Positions 9,904 through 16,977 of a stretch of 64,000 nt of DNA are shown in pieces. Under the pieces are notes generated by a model that was not told the origin of the DNA, did not search any database, and was given only the letters and a program-made list of their open reading frames with translations. A program made the translations under genes and the position numbers. The DNA is taken from positions 1 through 64,000 of the forward strand of contig WLXD01000001.1 in the NCBI GenBank assembly GCA_012103255.1. Direction: 5' to 3'. The stretch is from Acidobacteriota bacterium. Its GTDB lineage: Bacteria; Acidobacteriota; UBA890; WLXD01. Position 1 is the stretch's first letter, and the number at the start of each line of letters is the position of its first letter.

Positions 9904-11301
9904 CTAGCGTCGCAGGCTAGCGTATGCAGAACGCGCAAGAGCCGATGAAGGAGCGGGGCCGGTTCGCCTAAATGGAGTCGACGCGACCAAGACCTCCCCC
10001 GGGCGCCCCGGCGTAGTCGTTGCGTAGCCCTCGTAGTACTCGCCGAGAATTTGCGGTGTCCCCGCGAGGTTGTCGAGCTGTGGGCCGAATAGTTCGCGAT
10101 TCGTGGACAACAGCCGGCTCGTTCCATCTGTTTCGAGGTATTCAGCGGGCCAGTAGTGGCCGCCGCGCGTGTTCGTTAGCTGCACAAGTTCCTTCGTGCC
10201 TAGGTCGAACCCCCAGATCTGGCTGCTTGCCGCCGCTCGCGGGACATTGCGCTGGACCAGGAAGTCGCCGCGCGACCGGCTCGAGGGAAAGTGGGTTTCG
10301 AGCCGCTCCGACGCAGTGACTTGCTCGATCTGGCCGGTGGCCCTGACGAGATACAGCTCGCAACCTCCGAGAGCCCCGTGATTCTCGGAAGCCAAACCAA
10401 CCAGCAAGTCTCCATCCGCGGTCCAGGCGATCCCCTCCACAGCGGTGACCGTTGTGGGCAGGGCTACTGAACGGGTAGAGGTTTGGTCGATTGCGGCAAC
10501 GACCAGATGCCAGCGGTCAACACGCCAAGAAGCGTAGGCGAGCAGCAACCCATCAGGGGCGAGCGACGGGCTCTCGTCCGCGCCTGGTCGCCGCGTGATT
10601 CGCCGCAGCCAGGAGCCATCCGCGGCGGCAAGATAGATCTCGGGATCGTCGGCCTCGAGCGATACGAACTCGACGACTCCCTCGATTGGCGCGACGGCAG
10701 GGACAGTCGTATGGGGGCTGTCTGAGCTGGACTCGAAACTTCCACGACTCGCCAAAACGAGCAGCGCCACCATCGCCGCTCCCGACGCGGCGGCGGCAAC
10801 CCGCGGGCGCCAGGCGCCGCGGAGCCATCGAAGCTGTTTGCGCAACTTGACCACTCTCCCGACAAGACTGGACTTGGCGCGATACCCAAGGAAGGCCGCA
10901 ACTTCGCTGTAGGTCCAGCCGCGGTACAGGAGGCTGGCAAGTTGCGCGTCGTCCTCGCCCAACATCGACAAGACGTCAAGTTTCGTAGTGTCTCCAACCA
11001 GGCGGCCTCGGCGATCCTCCAGGTCCTCGATCTGCGGAAGCGGCTCGGTGGGTGGTCGGCGCGATTTGAGACGGCAGTGGTCAGCCCAAACACTCTTGCA
11101 AATGGTCATCAGCCAGTTCGCTGAACGACCGGTGTCGTTGTAGTTGGGCCACGACGTCCAAGCGCGCTGCCACACTTGCTGAGCCAGATCCTTCGCCAGC
11201 TCAGATGATCCGGACAGCCGCACAAGCCGCCGACGGACTAGCTCCCGATGCTCCTCGAGCATTTGCTCGAACTTGAACGTGCTTGCAGTTGAGCGATCCA
11301 C
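9904..11301 (-). CDS. ECF sigma factor fused to membrane-anchored beta-propeller
   Basis: This 465-residue protein has an ECF-type sigma factor at its N-terminus. Region 2 is at about residues 15-80 (ELAKDLAQQVWQRAW, then RSANWLMTICKSVWAD), and region 4 at about 107-160 (EDDAQLASLLYRGWTYSEVAAFLGY). A single hydrophobic segment at about 167-188 follows, then a PD40/TolB-like beta-propeller of about 260 residues with repeated blades (DPEIYLAAADGSWLRRIT, DESPSLAPDGLLLAYAS). The inferred topology is sigma domain inside and propeller outside, so the protein could sense an envelope signal and need proteolysis to release the sigma domain. Fusion of an anti-sigma-like sensor to its own sigma is unusual, but the reading frame is uninterrupted. 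Confidence 0.8.
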   Translation of the reverse strand: MDRSTASTFKFEQMLEEHRELVRRRLVRLSGSSELAKDLAQQVWQRAWTSWPNYNDTGRSANWLMTICKSVWADHCRLKSRRPPTEPLPQIEDLEDRRGRLVGDTTKLDVLSMLGEDDAQLASLLYRGWTYSEVAAFLGYRAKSSLVGRVVKLRKQLRWLRGAWRPRVAAAASGAAMVALLVLASRGSFESSSDSPHTTVPAVAPIEGVVEFVSLEADDPEIYLAAADGSWLRRITRRPGADESPSLAPDGLLLAYASWRVDRWHLVVAAIDQTSTRSVALPTTVTAVEGIAWTADGDLLVGLASENHGALGGCELYLVRATGQIEQVTASERLETHFPSSRSRGDFLVQRNVPRAAASSQIWGFDLGTKELVQLTNTRGGHYWPAEYLETDGTSRLLSTNRELFGPQLDNLAGTPQILGEYYEGYATTTPGRPGEVLVASTPFRRTGPAPSSALARSAYASLRR

Positions 11302-11842
11302 GACTTCCTCCTATCGAGGTCCAACGTGCGATGCAGACAAACGTTCACGGGTTTTTCTTCGGCGTTCAAATTCGCGGATGCCGGTGACCGCGGTTGCTCA
11401 TTGAGCAAAGGCCTCAGGCGAGGATGTCGCTGCATGCTGCATTCCGCGATGGGATCGGCGTACGTCGCGCTGTCGCACTCAGCCTTGGCCACCTCACATT
11501 CTCAATCGCGGACTAGCGCCAGTGCTCCCACGTCGCGGCGCACGCCAACTGCGATTCTCGTTGGCCGGCCGCCGACCGCACAGATCGACCAACTCGGCGA
11601 CACGGACGTTCTCCGCCAGTGCATCGATTTCAATATCGCGTACGGTTCGCCGAGGGCACGCGCCAGCCGCAACGTTGCGGGGGCCATCCGGTCCGACGCA
11701 CTTCGACCATCCCCTCGTCTTTGTGGCTAGCGCCACACCATCCTCCGGCCGATACCGGACTCGCACCCTCGCAAAACCGCGCTCACTCTGGTTGTTACCA
11801 CAAGGTGAATATCAACCCACTACATTCGTTGGGAGGACGCAG
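11302..11842. other. Intergenic region with possible gene remnants
   Basis: About 540 bases lie between the start of the sigma-propeller gene and the small membrane protein gene. Several short frames cross it on both strands. The most protein-like is on the minus strand around 11560-11670 (VRDIEIDALAENVRVAELVDL), but it has no ribosome binding site and no recognisable family. The 3' part should hold the promoter of the gene at 11843. Confidence 0.4.
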
Positions 11843-12073
11843 ATGATGGCTCAAGCCCTCGCGATTACCATGTTCATCCTGATGGTCATGGCGACCTTCG
11901 TGGTGTTGCTGGCGGTGCCCACGGTCTTCATCGGCGGGCTGGTCTACGCGTTCGCGGGTCCTGAGCTGCGCATGAAGATGATCGGCTGGGCCCCGGGCGT
12001 GAAGCACGGCGTCAGGAAGACTCTAGGGCTCGCTCGGGATCTTCAAAGTCAGCCTTCTGAAGGATCCGAATAA
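11843..12073 (+). CDS. Small membrane protein running into a direct repeat
   Basis: This 76-residue protein has a GGGAGGA ribosome binding site before a double ATG at 11843/11846. It is almost entirely one or two hydrophobic helices (residues 1-45), followed by a basic linker and an acidic tail. I do not recognise a family. Its last 26 or so codons lie inside the 178-bp direct repeat whose other copy overlaps the end of the HTH gene at 14445, so this C-terminus is antisense to an HTH gene fragment. The ancestral arrangement was probably two convergent genes overlapping at their 3' ends. Confidence 0.55.
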   Translation: MMAQALAITMFILMVMATFVVLLAVPTVFIGGLVYAFAGPELRMKMIGWAPGVKHGVRKTLGLARDLQSQPSEGSE

Positions 12074-12168
12074 CCTCGGCCTTCGACATGCCGCCCAGGT
12101 GGGCGATGCTGGCCGCGGTCTTGAGCAGTTCGGCGCTACCGAGCTCCTCGTCGTGGGCCAGCGCAGCC
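11991..12168. repeat. 178-bp direct repeat, left copy
   Basis: This segment matches 14424-14601 at a constant offset of 2433 bases, with about eight or nine mismatches and no gaps by eye. The match ends abruptly at GCGCAGCC. The two copies flank the secreted metalloprotease unit (12254-14227). Confidence 0.9.
12012..12168 (-). pseudogene. 3' fragment of the HTH regulator gene
   Basis: The minus strand here repeats the last 50 or so codons of the HTH gene at 14445-14861, including its TGA stop. The frame stays open through the homologous part but has no start of its own, and the sequence diverges at 12169. It is a truncated duplicate, not a working gene. Confidence 0.8.
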
Positions 12169-12207
12169 CCCAGGCCCCAACCGGGCCGAGGATCACTGGC
12201 CCGCGCA

Positions 12208-12238
12208 CTCCCGTCAGGCGGGAACCACCTGACGGGAG
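12208..12238 (-). terminator. Hairpin downstream of metalloprotease gene
   Basis: Eleven-base perfect arms (CTCCCGTCAGG and its complement) surround a nine-base loop, about 16 bases past the stop of the metalloprotease gene. There is no clear T run, so it may be a weak terminator, an mRNA-stabilising hairpin or an element boundary. Confidence 0.5.
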
Positions 12239-12253
12239 CATTGCGGAGCGATG

Positions 12254-13408
12254 CTAGGGAGTGACCCTAAAGACTACGTCCTCTATCGCCGCGCGGACTG
12301 GAACCCCGCCGAGGCCGCGAACCCAAAAGGCCCCGCCAAGTAGCCGCCAGTTCCCAGCTCCATCCGGCTCGTTTACTACGGTGAAGTCGAGATCGATCGC
12401 CACGATACGGTGACGACCGAGCCCGCGAGACTCCGCGCGATCGGAGACGCCGTCTCCGTCCTCGTCGACCCACATCCGCAGCTGACTCCAGACGCGATCT
12501 TGCCGTGTGATTTGTCCGTCGCCGTCACCACCCCAGCGCGGATCGTCGTAGGCGGCGAGCGCTTCGAAGCCATGGCGGGCACCGGAGCCGTCTGGCGCCA
12601 CGCTGGCACTACCAAACAGTTCGCTGCCATCGTCGACACGTCGATTCCCGTTCAGGTCGAGCCAAAGGAACCCGTCGTGGTGGCCCGGAATGGTCCAGCC
12701 GGTCGTATCGGTGTTTCCGTCAGCGTCGATGTCGAAGTTGACCGGAAAGAGGTCGACATCGCTTGTATAGATCCCGTTCCGATCAAGATCGAACACTAGG
12801 GGTGTATTCGGTCCGGGGCCCGGGTTCTGCGGCTCCTCTTCGACGGTCATCCACATCGACGAGGTCTTGTTGCACTCGGCGCTGTTCGGCGTTTCGGTGG
12901 TGCTGTTCTGGTTCATGATGCAGTTGAACTGTCCGCCGGCGTTCGAGAAGTCGTCCAGGGCCAACACATGCCCTAGCTCATGCGCCAAGACGCTCTCCAC
13001 GGAGCCGCACCCGGACGTCCCTTTCCATATCTCGATTTTCCCGGTCCAACCCTTGTTGTCAGACGGACCGGCGTCTGCGTCATATTCGCCGCAAGTTGTG
13101 CCGTCGCTATGGGCTCCACTATGGATGACCACCTCGACGTCGTAGTTGCTGGTCACGTCGTCGAGAAGGGGTGCCTTGGGTACCGACAGTTCGGCACCAT
13201 TGCACGAGTTCCACGAGTTCATCGCGTTAGTGAGATCGCCATTGTGGCCGCCGCCCGGTCTCTGAATAGAGATGGTGGAGATGCCATCGGTTGCACCATA
13301 GTCGCTCCACTTGTCGGCAGGGCACATCGCCCAGACGATGACGGCGGTGAACAGACCGATCAGCGCAAACGCGCTCACACGCGCGGCGCGCGAGTATTCG
13401 TTCTTCAT
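12254..13408 (-). CDS. Secreted zinc metalloprotease with calcium-binding-like C-terminus
   Basis: This 384-residue protein has an N-terminal signal or anchor segment (residues 8-28). The protease region contains AHELGHVLALDD near residue 142, a matrixin/metzincin-type HExxHxxxxxD zinc site, although the Met-turn is not obvious; IMNQNS may serve. Cysteines at several places suggest disulfides outside the cell. The second half is a string of Asp-rich loops (DLDRNGIYTSD, DIDADGNTD, DLNGNRRVDD, DGDGQIT, DEDGDGVSD) like EF-hand or dockerin-type calcium sites. It is probably secreted and calcium-stabilised. It follows the secreted protein gene at 13427-14227 by 18 bases, and both sit between direct repeats. 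Confidence 0.82.
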   Translation of the reverse strand: MKNEYSRAARVSAFALIGLFTAVIVWAMCPADKWSDYGATDGISTISIQRPGGGHNGDLTNAMNSWNSCNGAELSVPKAPLLDDVTSNYDVEVVIHSGAHSDGTTCGEYDADAGPSDNKGWTGKIEIWKGTSGCGSVESVLAHELGHVLALDDFSNAGGQFNCIMNQNSTTETPNSAECNKTSSMWMTVEEEPQNPGPGPNTPLVFDLDRNGIYTSDVDLFPVNFDIDADGNTDTTGWTIPGHHDGFLWLDLNGNRRVDDGSELFGSASVAPDGSGARHGFEALAAYDDPRWGGDGDGQITRQDRVWSQLRMWVDEDGDGVSDRAESRGLGRHRIVAIDLDFTVVNEPDGAGNWRLLGGAFWVRGLGGVPVRAAIEDVVFRVTP

Positions 13409-13426
13409 TTCTTGGGTGCCTCGCGC

Positions 13427-14227
13427 TTATTGCTGGTTGTCGCGAATCAGCTTCGCGGCCTGTCGCCGGAGCTGCGAAATCGACTTCGGTCTCAGGAGCA
13501 TCGGGACGTCGTGCAGCGCACTCGGCGCATGCAACCCGGCACTATCTGAGTAGACGATTTCGACACCTGCCCCCAGAATCCTCACGACGTTGTCGGTGGA
13601 AGAAACGGGGTCGCTCTGAAGAAAAAGAAGGAGCTCCGCTCCGGGCTCTGGCGGTGGCGGGAATTTTGAACCGCGCATGCAGAACCGAGCGGGGCCCAAG
13701 TCGAACTGACCGACCGGGTAGAAGACAAGCAACTCTTGAAGCGGGCCTCTGCCGGCATAGGTCCGGACCCAGTCGGACGGCTCCACGCGCAGCATCACCC
13801 CGGGTCGCCCAAACAGGAACCCGCCGACCGCGTCCCCGACGGTGCCTTGGACGATCGCGTGCGCGTTGTCGACCATCTCGCCAAACGTGGACACGTCGTG
13901 CACGTCCTCCTGGTAGTTGGGGAGCGGAACGGTCATGCCGAAACACTCCGCTTCTTCCGCACGGAGGCTGCCGGTTCGGGCCCTCTCTATGTACTCGGTG
14001 AGCGGTTCCCAACGGTGGGTCGCGAGTGAGTAAGGAATGTGCGTCGCGATCAAGGCTCCGCTGGAGTCGAACACGTCCACTGCGGCCTGCCATATGGGCG
14101 CACCGTCTTCCATGGTGGCGTCGATGCGGATGGCGCCCTGCTGGGCGTCGGCCGCCGTGCCAAACAGGAGGCACAAACAAGCCACCGGCAACACGACGCG
14201 CCGCAGGCTTGGACTGAATCTAAGCAT
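13427..14227 (-). CDS. Secreted protein of unknown function, paired with metalloprotease
   Basis: This protein has about 266 residues. The ATG at 14227 has a GGAAGGA site just upstream; an in-frame ATG at 14251 lacks one. A signal peptide (RVVLPVACLCLLFGTAADA) precedes a mature all-beta protein. The middle part (HAIVQGTVGDAVGGF, then GRGPLQELLVFYPVG, RFCMRGSKFP, LLLFLQ) resembles proteins with an OB-like fold that describe themselves as a value with a cost or rate, but I cannot name a family. There is no catalytic motif. It is the first gene of a two-gene unit with the metalloprotease and may be its substrate, inhibitor or chaperone. Confidence 0.68.
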   Translation of the reverse strand: MLRFSPSLRRVVLPVACLCLLFGTAADAQQGAIRIDATMEDGAPIWQAAVDVFDSSGALIATHIPYSLATHRWEPLTEYIERARTGSLRAEEAECFGMTVPLPNYQEDVHDVSTFGEMVDNAHAIVQGTVGDAVGGFLFGRPGVMLRVEPSDWVRTYAGRGPLQELLVFYPVGQFDLGPARFCMRGSKFPPPPEPGAELLLFLQSDPVSSTDNVVRILGAGVEIVYSDSAGLHAPSALHDVPMLLRPKSISQLRRQAAKLIRDNQQ

Positions 14228-14423
14228 GGTCCTTCCCAGGTTCGTGGCCACCGCCCCATGCGTGTAGCCATTCGCCGAGTACTAACCTCGACGCTCGTGC
14301 CTTTCCGATCAGGCGGCGTTCCCTGTATCACAGAGTGCAACACTCGCCCGAGCGAATGAAAGGTCGCCGGTCTGAACCCACGCCCCCATCTTCGGCGACT
14401 AAGCCTCAGTCGTCACCTCCTAA

Positions 14424-14601
14424 CCCCGAGCGTGAAGCACGGCGTCAAGAAGACTCTAGGGCTCGCTCAAGCTCTTCAAAGTCGGCCTTCTGAAGGATCC
14501 GAATAACCTCGGCCTTCGACATGCCGCCCAGGTGGGCGATGCTGGCCGCGGTCTTGAGCAGTTCGGCGCTGTCGAGCTCCTCGTCGTGGGCCAGCGCAGC
14601 C
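14424..14601. repeat. 178-bp direct repeat, right copy
   Basis: This is the partner of 11991-12168. It contains the last 52 codons of the intact HTH gene plus 21 bases beyond its stop. The intact gene here makes this copy the likely original for the HTH part. Confidence 0.9.
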
Positions 14602-14861
14602 ATGCGGTCGTGTGCCACGAGCTCGTGGATCTGCTCGCGCGCCAGGCCCAGCTTCGCGAGGGCCGCGTAGTCCTCGGGCCGGGGCAACAGCCGACCCTTG
14701 ATCCACTTGTTCATACGGGTCGGCTCGGCGTGCCCGAGCCAGCGCGACACCGCGGCTGCGGAGTCGAGCCCGGAACTCTCGTCGATCTTCCGCTGCACGG
14801 CCTTCTGCAGCCACCGGCCGAAGTGCCGCTCCGGGTAAGGAATTCTTCTCTCGCGAGCCAT
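14445..14861 (-). CDS. HTH regulator, divergent from DUF1376 cassette
   Basis: This 138-residue protein has a central XRE-like or lambda-repressor-like helix-turn-helix at about residues 32-58 (SAAAVSRWLGHAEPTRMNKW) followed by RLLPRPEDYAALAKLG. The C-terminal 50 residues are helical (SIAHLGGMSKAEVIRILQK) and may dimerise. It lies divergent to the DUF1376 gene. The space between them carries repeated motifs that are obvious candidate binding sites, so it is probably the repressor of the cassette. Its 3' end is duplicated 2.4 kb away. Confidence 0.72.
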   Translation of the reverse strand: MARERRIPYPERHFGRWLQKAVQRKIDESSGLDSAAAVSRWLGHAEPTRMNKWIKGRLLPRPEDYAALAKLGLAREQIHELVAHDRMAALAHDEELDSAELLKTAASIAHLGGMSKAEVIRILQKADFEELERALESS

Positions 14862-14884
14862 GATCGGTATCCTACTTCGGCGCG

Positions 14885-15041
14885 TAGATGTCTGGTGTCT
14901 ATATTTTGATCAGATCATTGACATTTAGCATCTATGCATCTATACCCATGTTCAAGCGCGAGCAACCCGACGCGGAAGCGCCCTGATACAGGCTGCGGCG
15001 CTCTACTTGCGTCCGCCGCATAGACATCTGGCATCTATACA
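14885..15041. promoter_or_regulatory. Repeated ATCTATA-type motifs, candidate operator or iterons
   Basis: Three related 19-base sequences lie between the divergent genes: 14885-14903, 14926-14944 and 15021-15039. The first and third match at 15 of 19 positions and the differences are TG to CA changes at two symmetric places. The second shares CATCTATGCATCTATA with the third apart from one or two bases. The block 14885-14945 is also clearly AT-rich in a GC-rich neighbourhood. This fits binding sites for the HTH protein, or iterons of a replication origin next to a DUF1376 gene. Confidence 0.6.
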
Positions 15042-15083
15042 TCCACACACCGAACACCCCGACCCGCAAGAGGAGCCGCCGCA

Positions 15084-15935
15084 GTGAGCAAACCCAAGAC
15101 CTACATGCCCCTGTTCATCGGCGACTACCTGGCCGACACCTCCGACCTATCGGCAGAGGAGCACGGCGCCTACCTCCTGCTGCTGATGACCATGTGGCGG
15201 CGCGGCGGATCGCTCCCGAGCGATGGCCATCGCCTCACCCGCATCGCGTCGGTCGCCTCCGAGCGCTGGCCGGATCTCTGGGCGGTGCTCAGCCCCTTCT
15301 TCGTCGAGGAGGACGGCCAGATCACCCAACAGCGCCTGACCAGGGAACTCGAGGCCGCCCGAAACAGAAAGGCCGCCGCCACGAGAAGCGCGCAGCACGC
15401 CGCCCGGCAGCGATGGGCCCGGGAGCGCTCTGCCGACGACCGCGGGGACGTCCCCGACGATGCTCCCAGCGATGCGCCCACCACCTCCCCCAACCATGCG
15501 GAGCGCACTGCGTCCCGCATGCCCGACGCAGTGCCCGACGCAGTGCCTGAGGCAGTGCGTGCGCAATGCCCTTCAACGTCAACGTCAACGTCATCTTCAA
15601 ACATCAGCAGCAGAAACGATTCGATTCGAATCGATGACGACTCTGCTGCTGGTGAGGTGATGGCCTACTGGAACGACCTCACCGAGCGATGCTGGAACGC
15701 CGGGTCGCGCGATGGCGAGTACCTCAGAGAGCGGCTCCTCGAGGGCCACTCGTCCGACGTCTGCTGCCTCGTGGTGGAGGCAGCCGTCGCCAGCGGCGTC
15801 GAACACCCGCGCCAGGCGTTCTCCCGCGAGAGCTTCGGCGGCCTGCTCGCCACCCGGAGGGACCAGCGCAAGTGGGCCGAGCTGCACCACCGCCTCGACT
15901 CCGCCATCGAACGCTACGGCGAGCGACCGGCATGA
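15084..15935 (+). CDS. DUF1376 (YdaU-like) replication-associated protein
   Basis: This 283-residue protein uses a GTG start, with a GAGGAG site about nine bases upstream. Residues 5-85 match DUF1376 (MPLFIGDYLADTSDLSAEEHGAYLLLLMTMW), a domain of phage and mobile-element proteins thought to take part in replication initiation. Residues 90-195 are a low-complexity, Ala/Asp/Pro/Ser-rich linker. Residues 205-283 form a second helical domain. The stop overlaps the ATG of the AAA ATPase gene (ATGA), so the pair resembles a phage DnaA/DnaC-like initiator and loader. No phage structural genes are nearby. Confidence 0.85.
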   Translation: MSKPKTYMPLFIGDYLADTSDLSAEEHGAYLLLLMTMWRRGGSLPSDGHRLTRIASVASERWPDLWAVLSPFFVEEDGQITQQRLTRELEAARNRKAAATRSAQHAARQRWARERSADDRGDVPDDAPSDAPTTSPNHAERTASRMPDAVPDAVPEAVRAQCPSTSTSTSSSNISSRNDSIRIDDDSAAGEVMAYWNDLTERCWNAGSRDGEYLRERLLEGHSSDVCCLVVEAAVASGVEHPRQAFSRESFGGLLATRRDQRKWAELHHRLDSAIERYGERPA

Positions 15936-16977
15936 GCGGAGTGGTTCAGCACCAGCCCCGCGCGAACGCGGTGAGCGATCCACAACTCCTGCTTCCGATG
16001 CCTTCGCGCACCTCCCGGCAACCTGGCGCGGGACCCGGCAGCGGGCCACCAGGCAGCCCATCCGCTCACGACGCCCTGGCAGAGGCCGTCGTCCCCCGCC
16101 CCGACCTCGTCCACACCCTCGCCCACGACCTTCGCGCCGGCCGCAACGTGCTGCTCGCGGGCCGCGAGGGCAGCGGCAAGACCTTCCTGCTGCGAGAGCT
16201 CGAGCGCGAACTGAGCCGGCGGGGCGCCGACTGCGTGTACGTGGCAACCGGGAGCTCCTTCAAGCCGCTGGTGGTGAGCATCGCCGAGGCGTTGCACGGC
16301 CTCGGCCGGCTCTCGATCGACGGCGTCGACACCGATGGCGAATGGGACCAGGTGGCCGGCCGCCTCACGCGCACCGCGGTCGACAAGCTCACCCCCTCCG
16401 TGATCGCCTGCCTCGTGAACTCGGAATCGCTGCACCGAAAACTGGTTCTGCTCCTCGACGACTTCGACAAGCCCTGGCCGCGCTACGCCCCGTACCTCAA
16501 GCAGGTATTCGAAGCGGTGACCACGGTGGTCGCCTCGGCCTCGGCCGACACTCCGCGGCTGGCACCCTTCCGCCGCTACTTCGGCCGGATCCTCCCGGTG
16601 CCGGCGCTCACCCACCGCGAGGCGCGTTCTCTCGCCGCGCAGCTGTACGACGCCTTCGAGGTGAACAGCCCCGACGCCGAGGCGTTCCTCAAGAAGGCCG
16701 TGCTGCTGGCCGACGGCAGCCCGCTTGCCTGCGGCAGCTCATGCAGGACGCCGGCTGCGAGCGCGTGGTGACGGCAGAGTACACCCAGCGGCTCCAGCGC
16801 GAGGGGCCGAAGCGGTTCGTCAACATGGGCTGGCTGCTGCTCGTGCTGCTGTCGATGCTCGTCGCCGGCCGGTACGTCGCCATGGGCGCCGGCGACCGCG
16901 ACATGTACGTGATCGCCGGCATCCTCGCCTCGCTCGGCCTGGTGTTCCGCGTGTTCGTGTTCCGAGGGATGCGGTGA
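15932..16977 (+). CDS. Membrane AAA ATPase, frameshifted
   Basis: The gene starts at ATG 15932, overlapping the DUF1376 stop. Walker A GREGSGKT is near residue 75 and Walker B LVLLLDDFD near 175, as in TniB/ExeA-type AAA ATPases. In this frame the protein ends early at 16771. The adjacent frame continues smoothly (QLMQDAGCERVVTAEYTQR) into two membrane helices and stops at 16977. One missing C near 16730 (in GCCTGCGG) explains it, so the intact product would be about 348 residues with a C-terminal double membrane anchor. The intact stop then overlaps the next GTG, as at the other junction, which supports the reconstruction. Confidence 0.72.

Noticed and set aside
14885-15041. CRISPR-like array
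   Set aside because: Only three imperfect 19-base motifs with irregular spacing and no cas genes; operator or iterons fit better.
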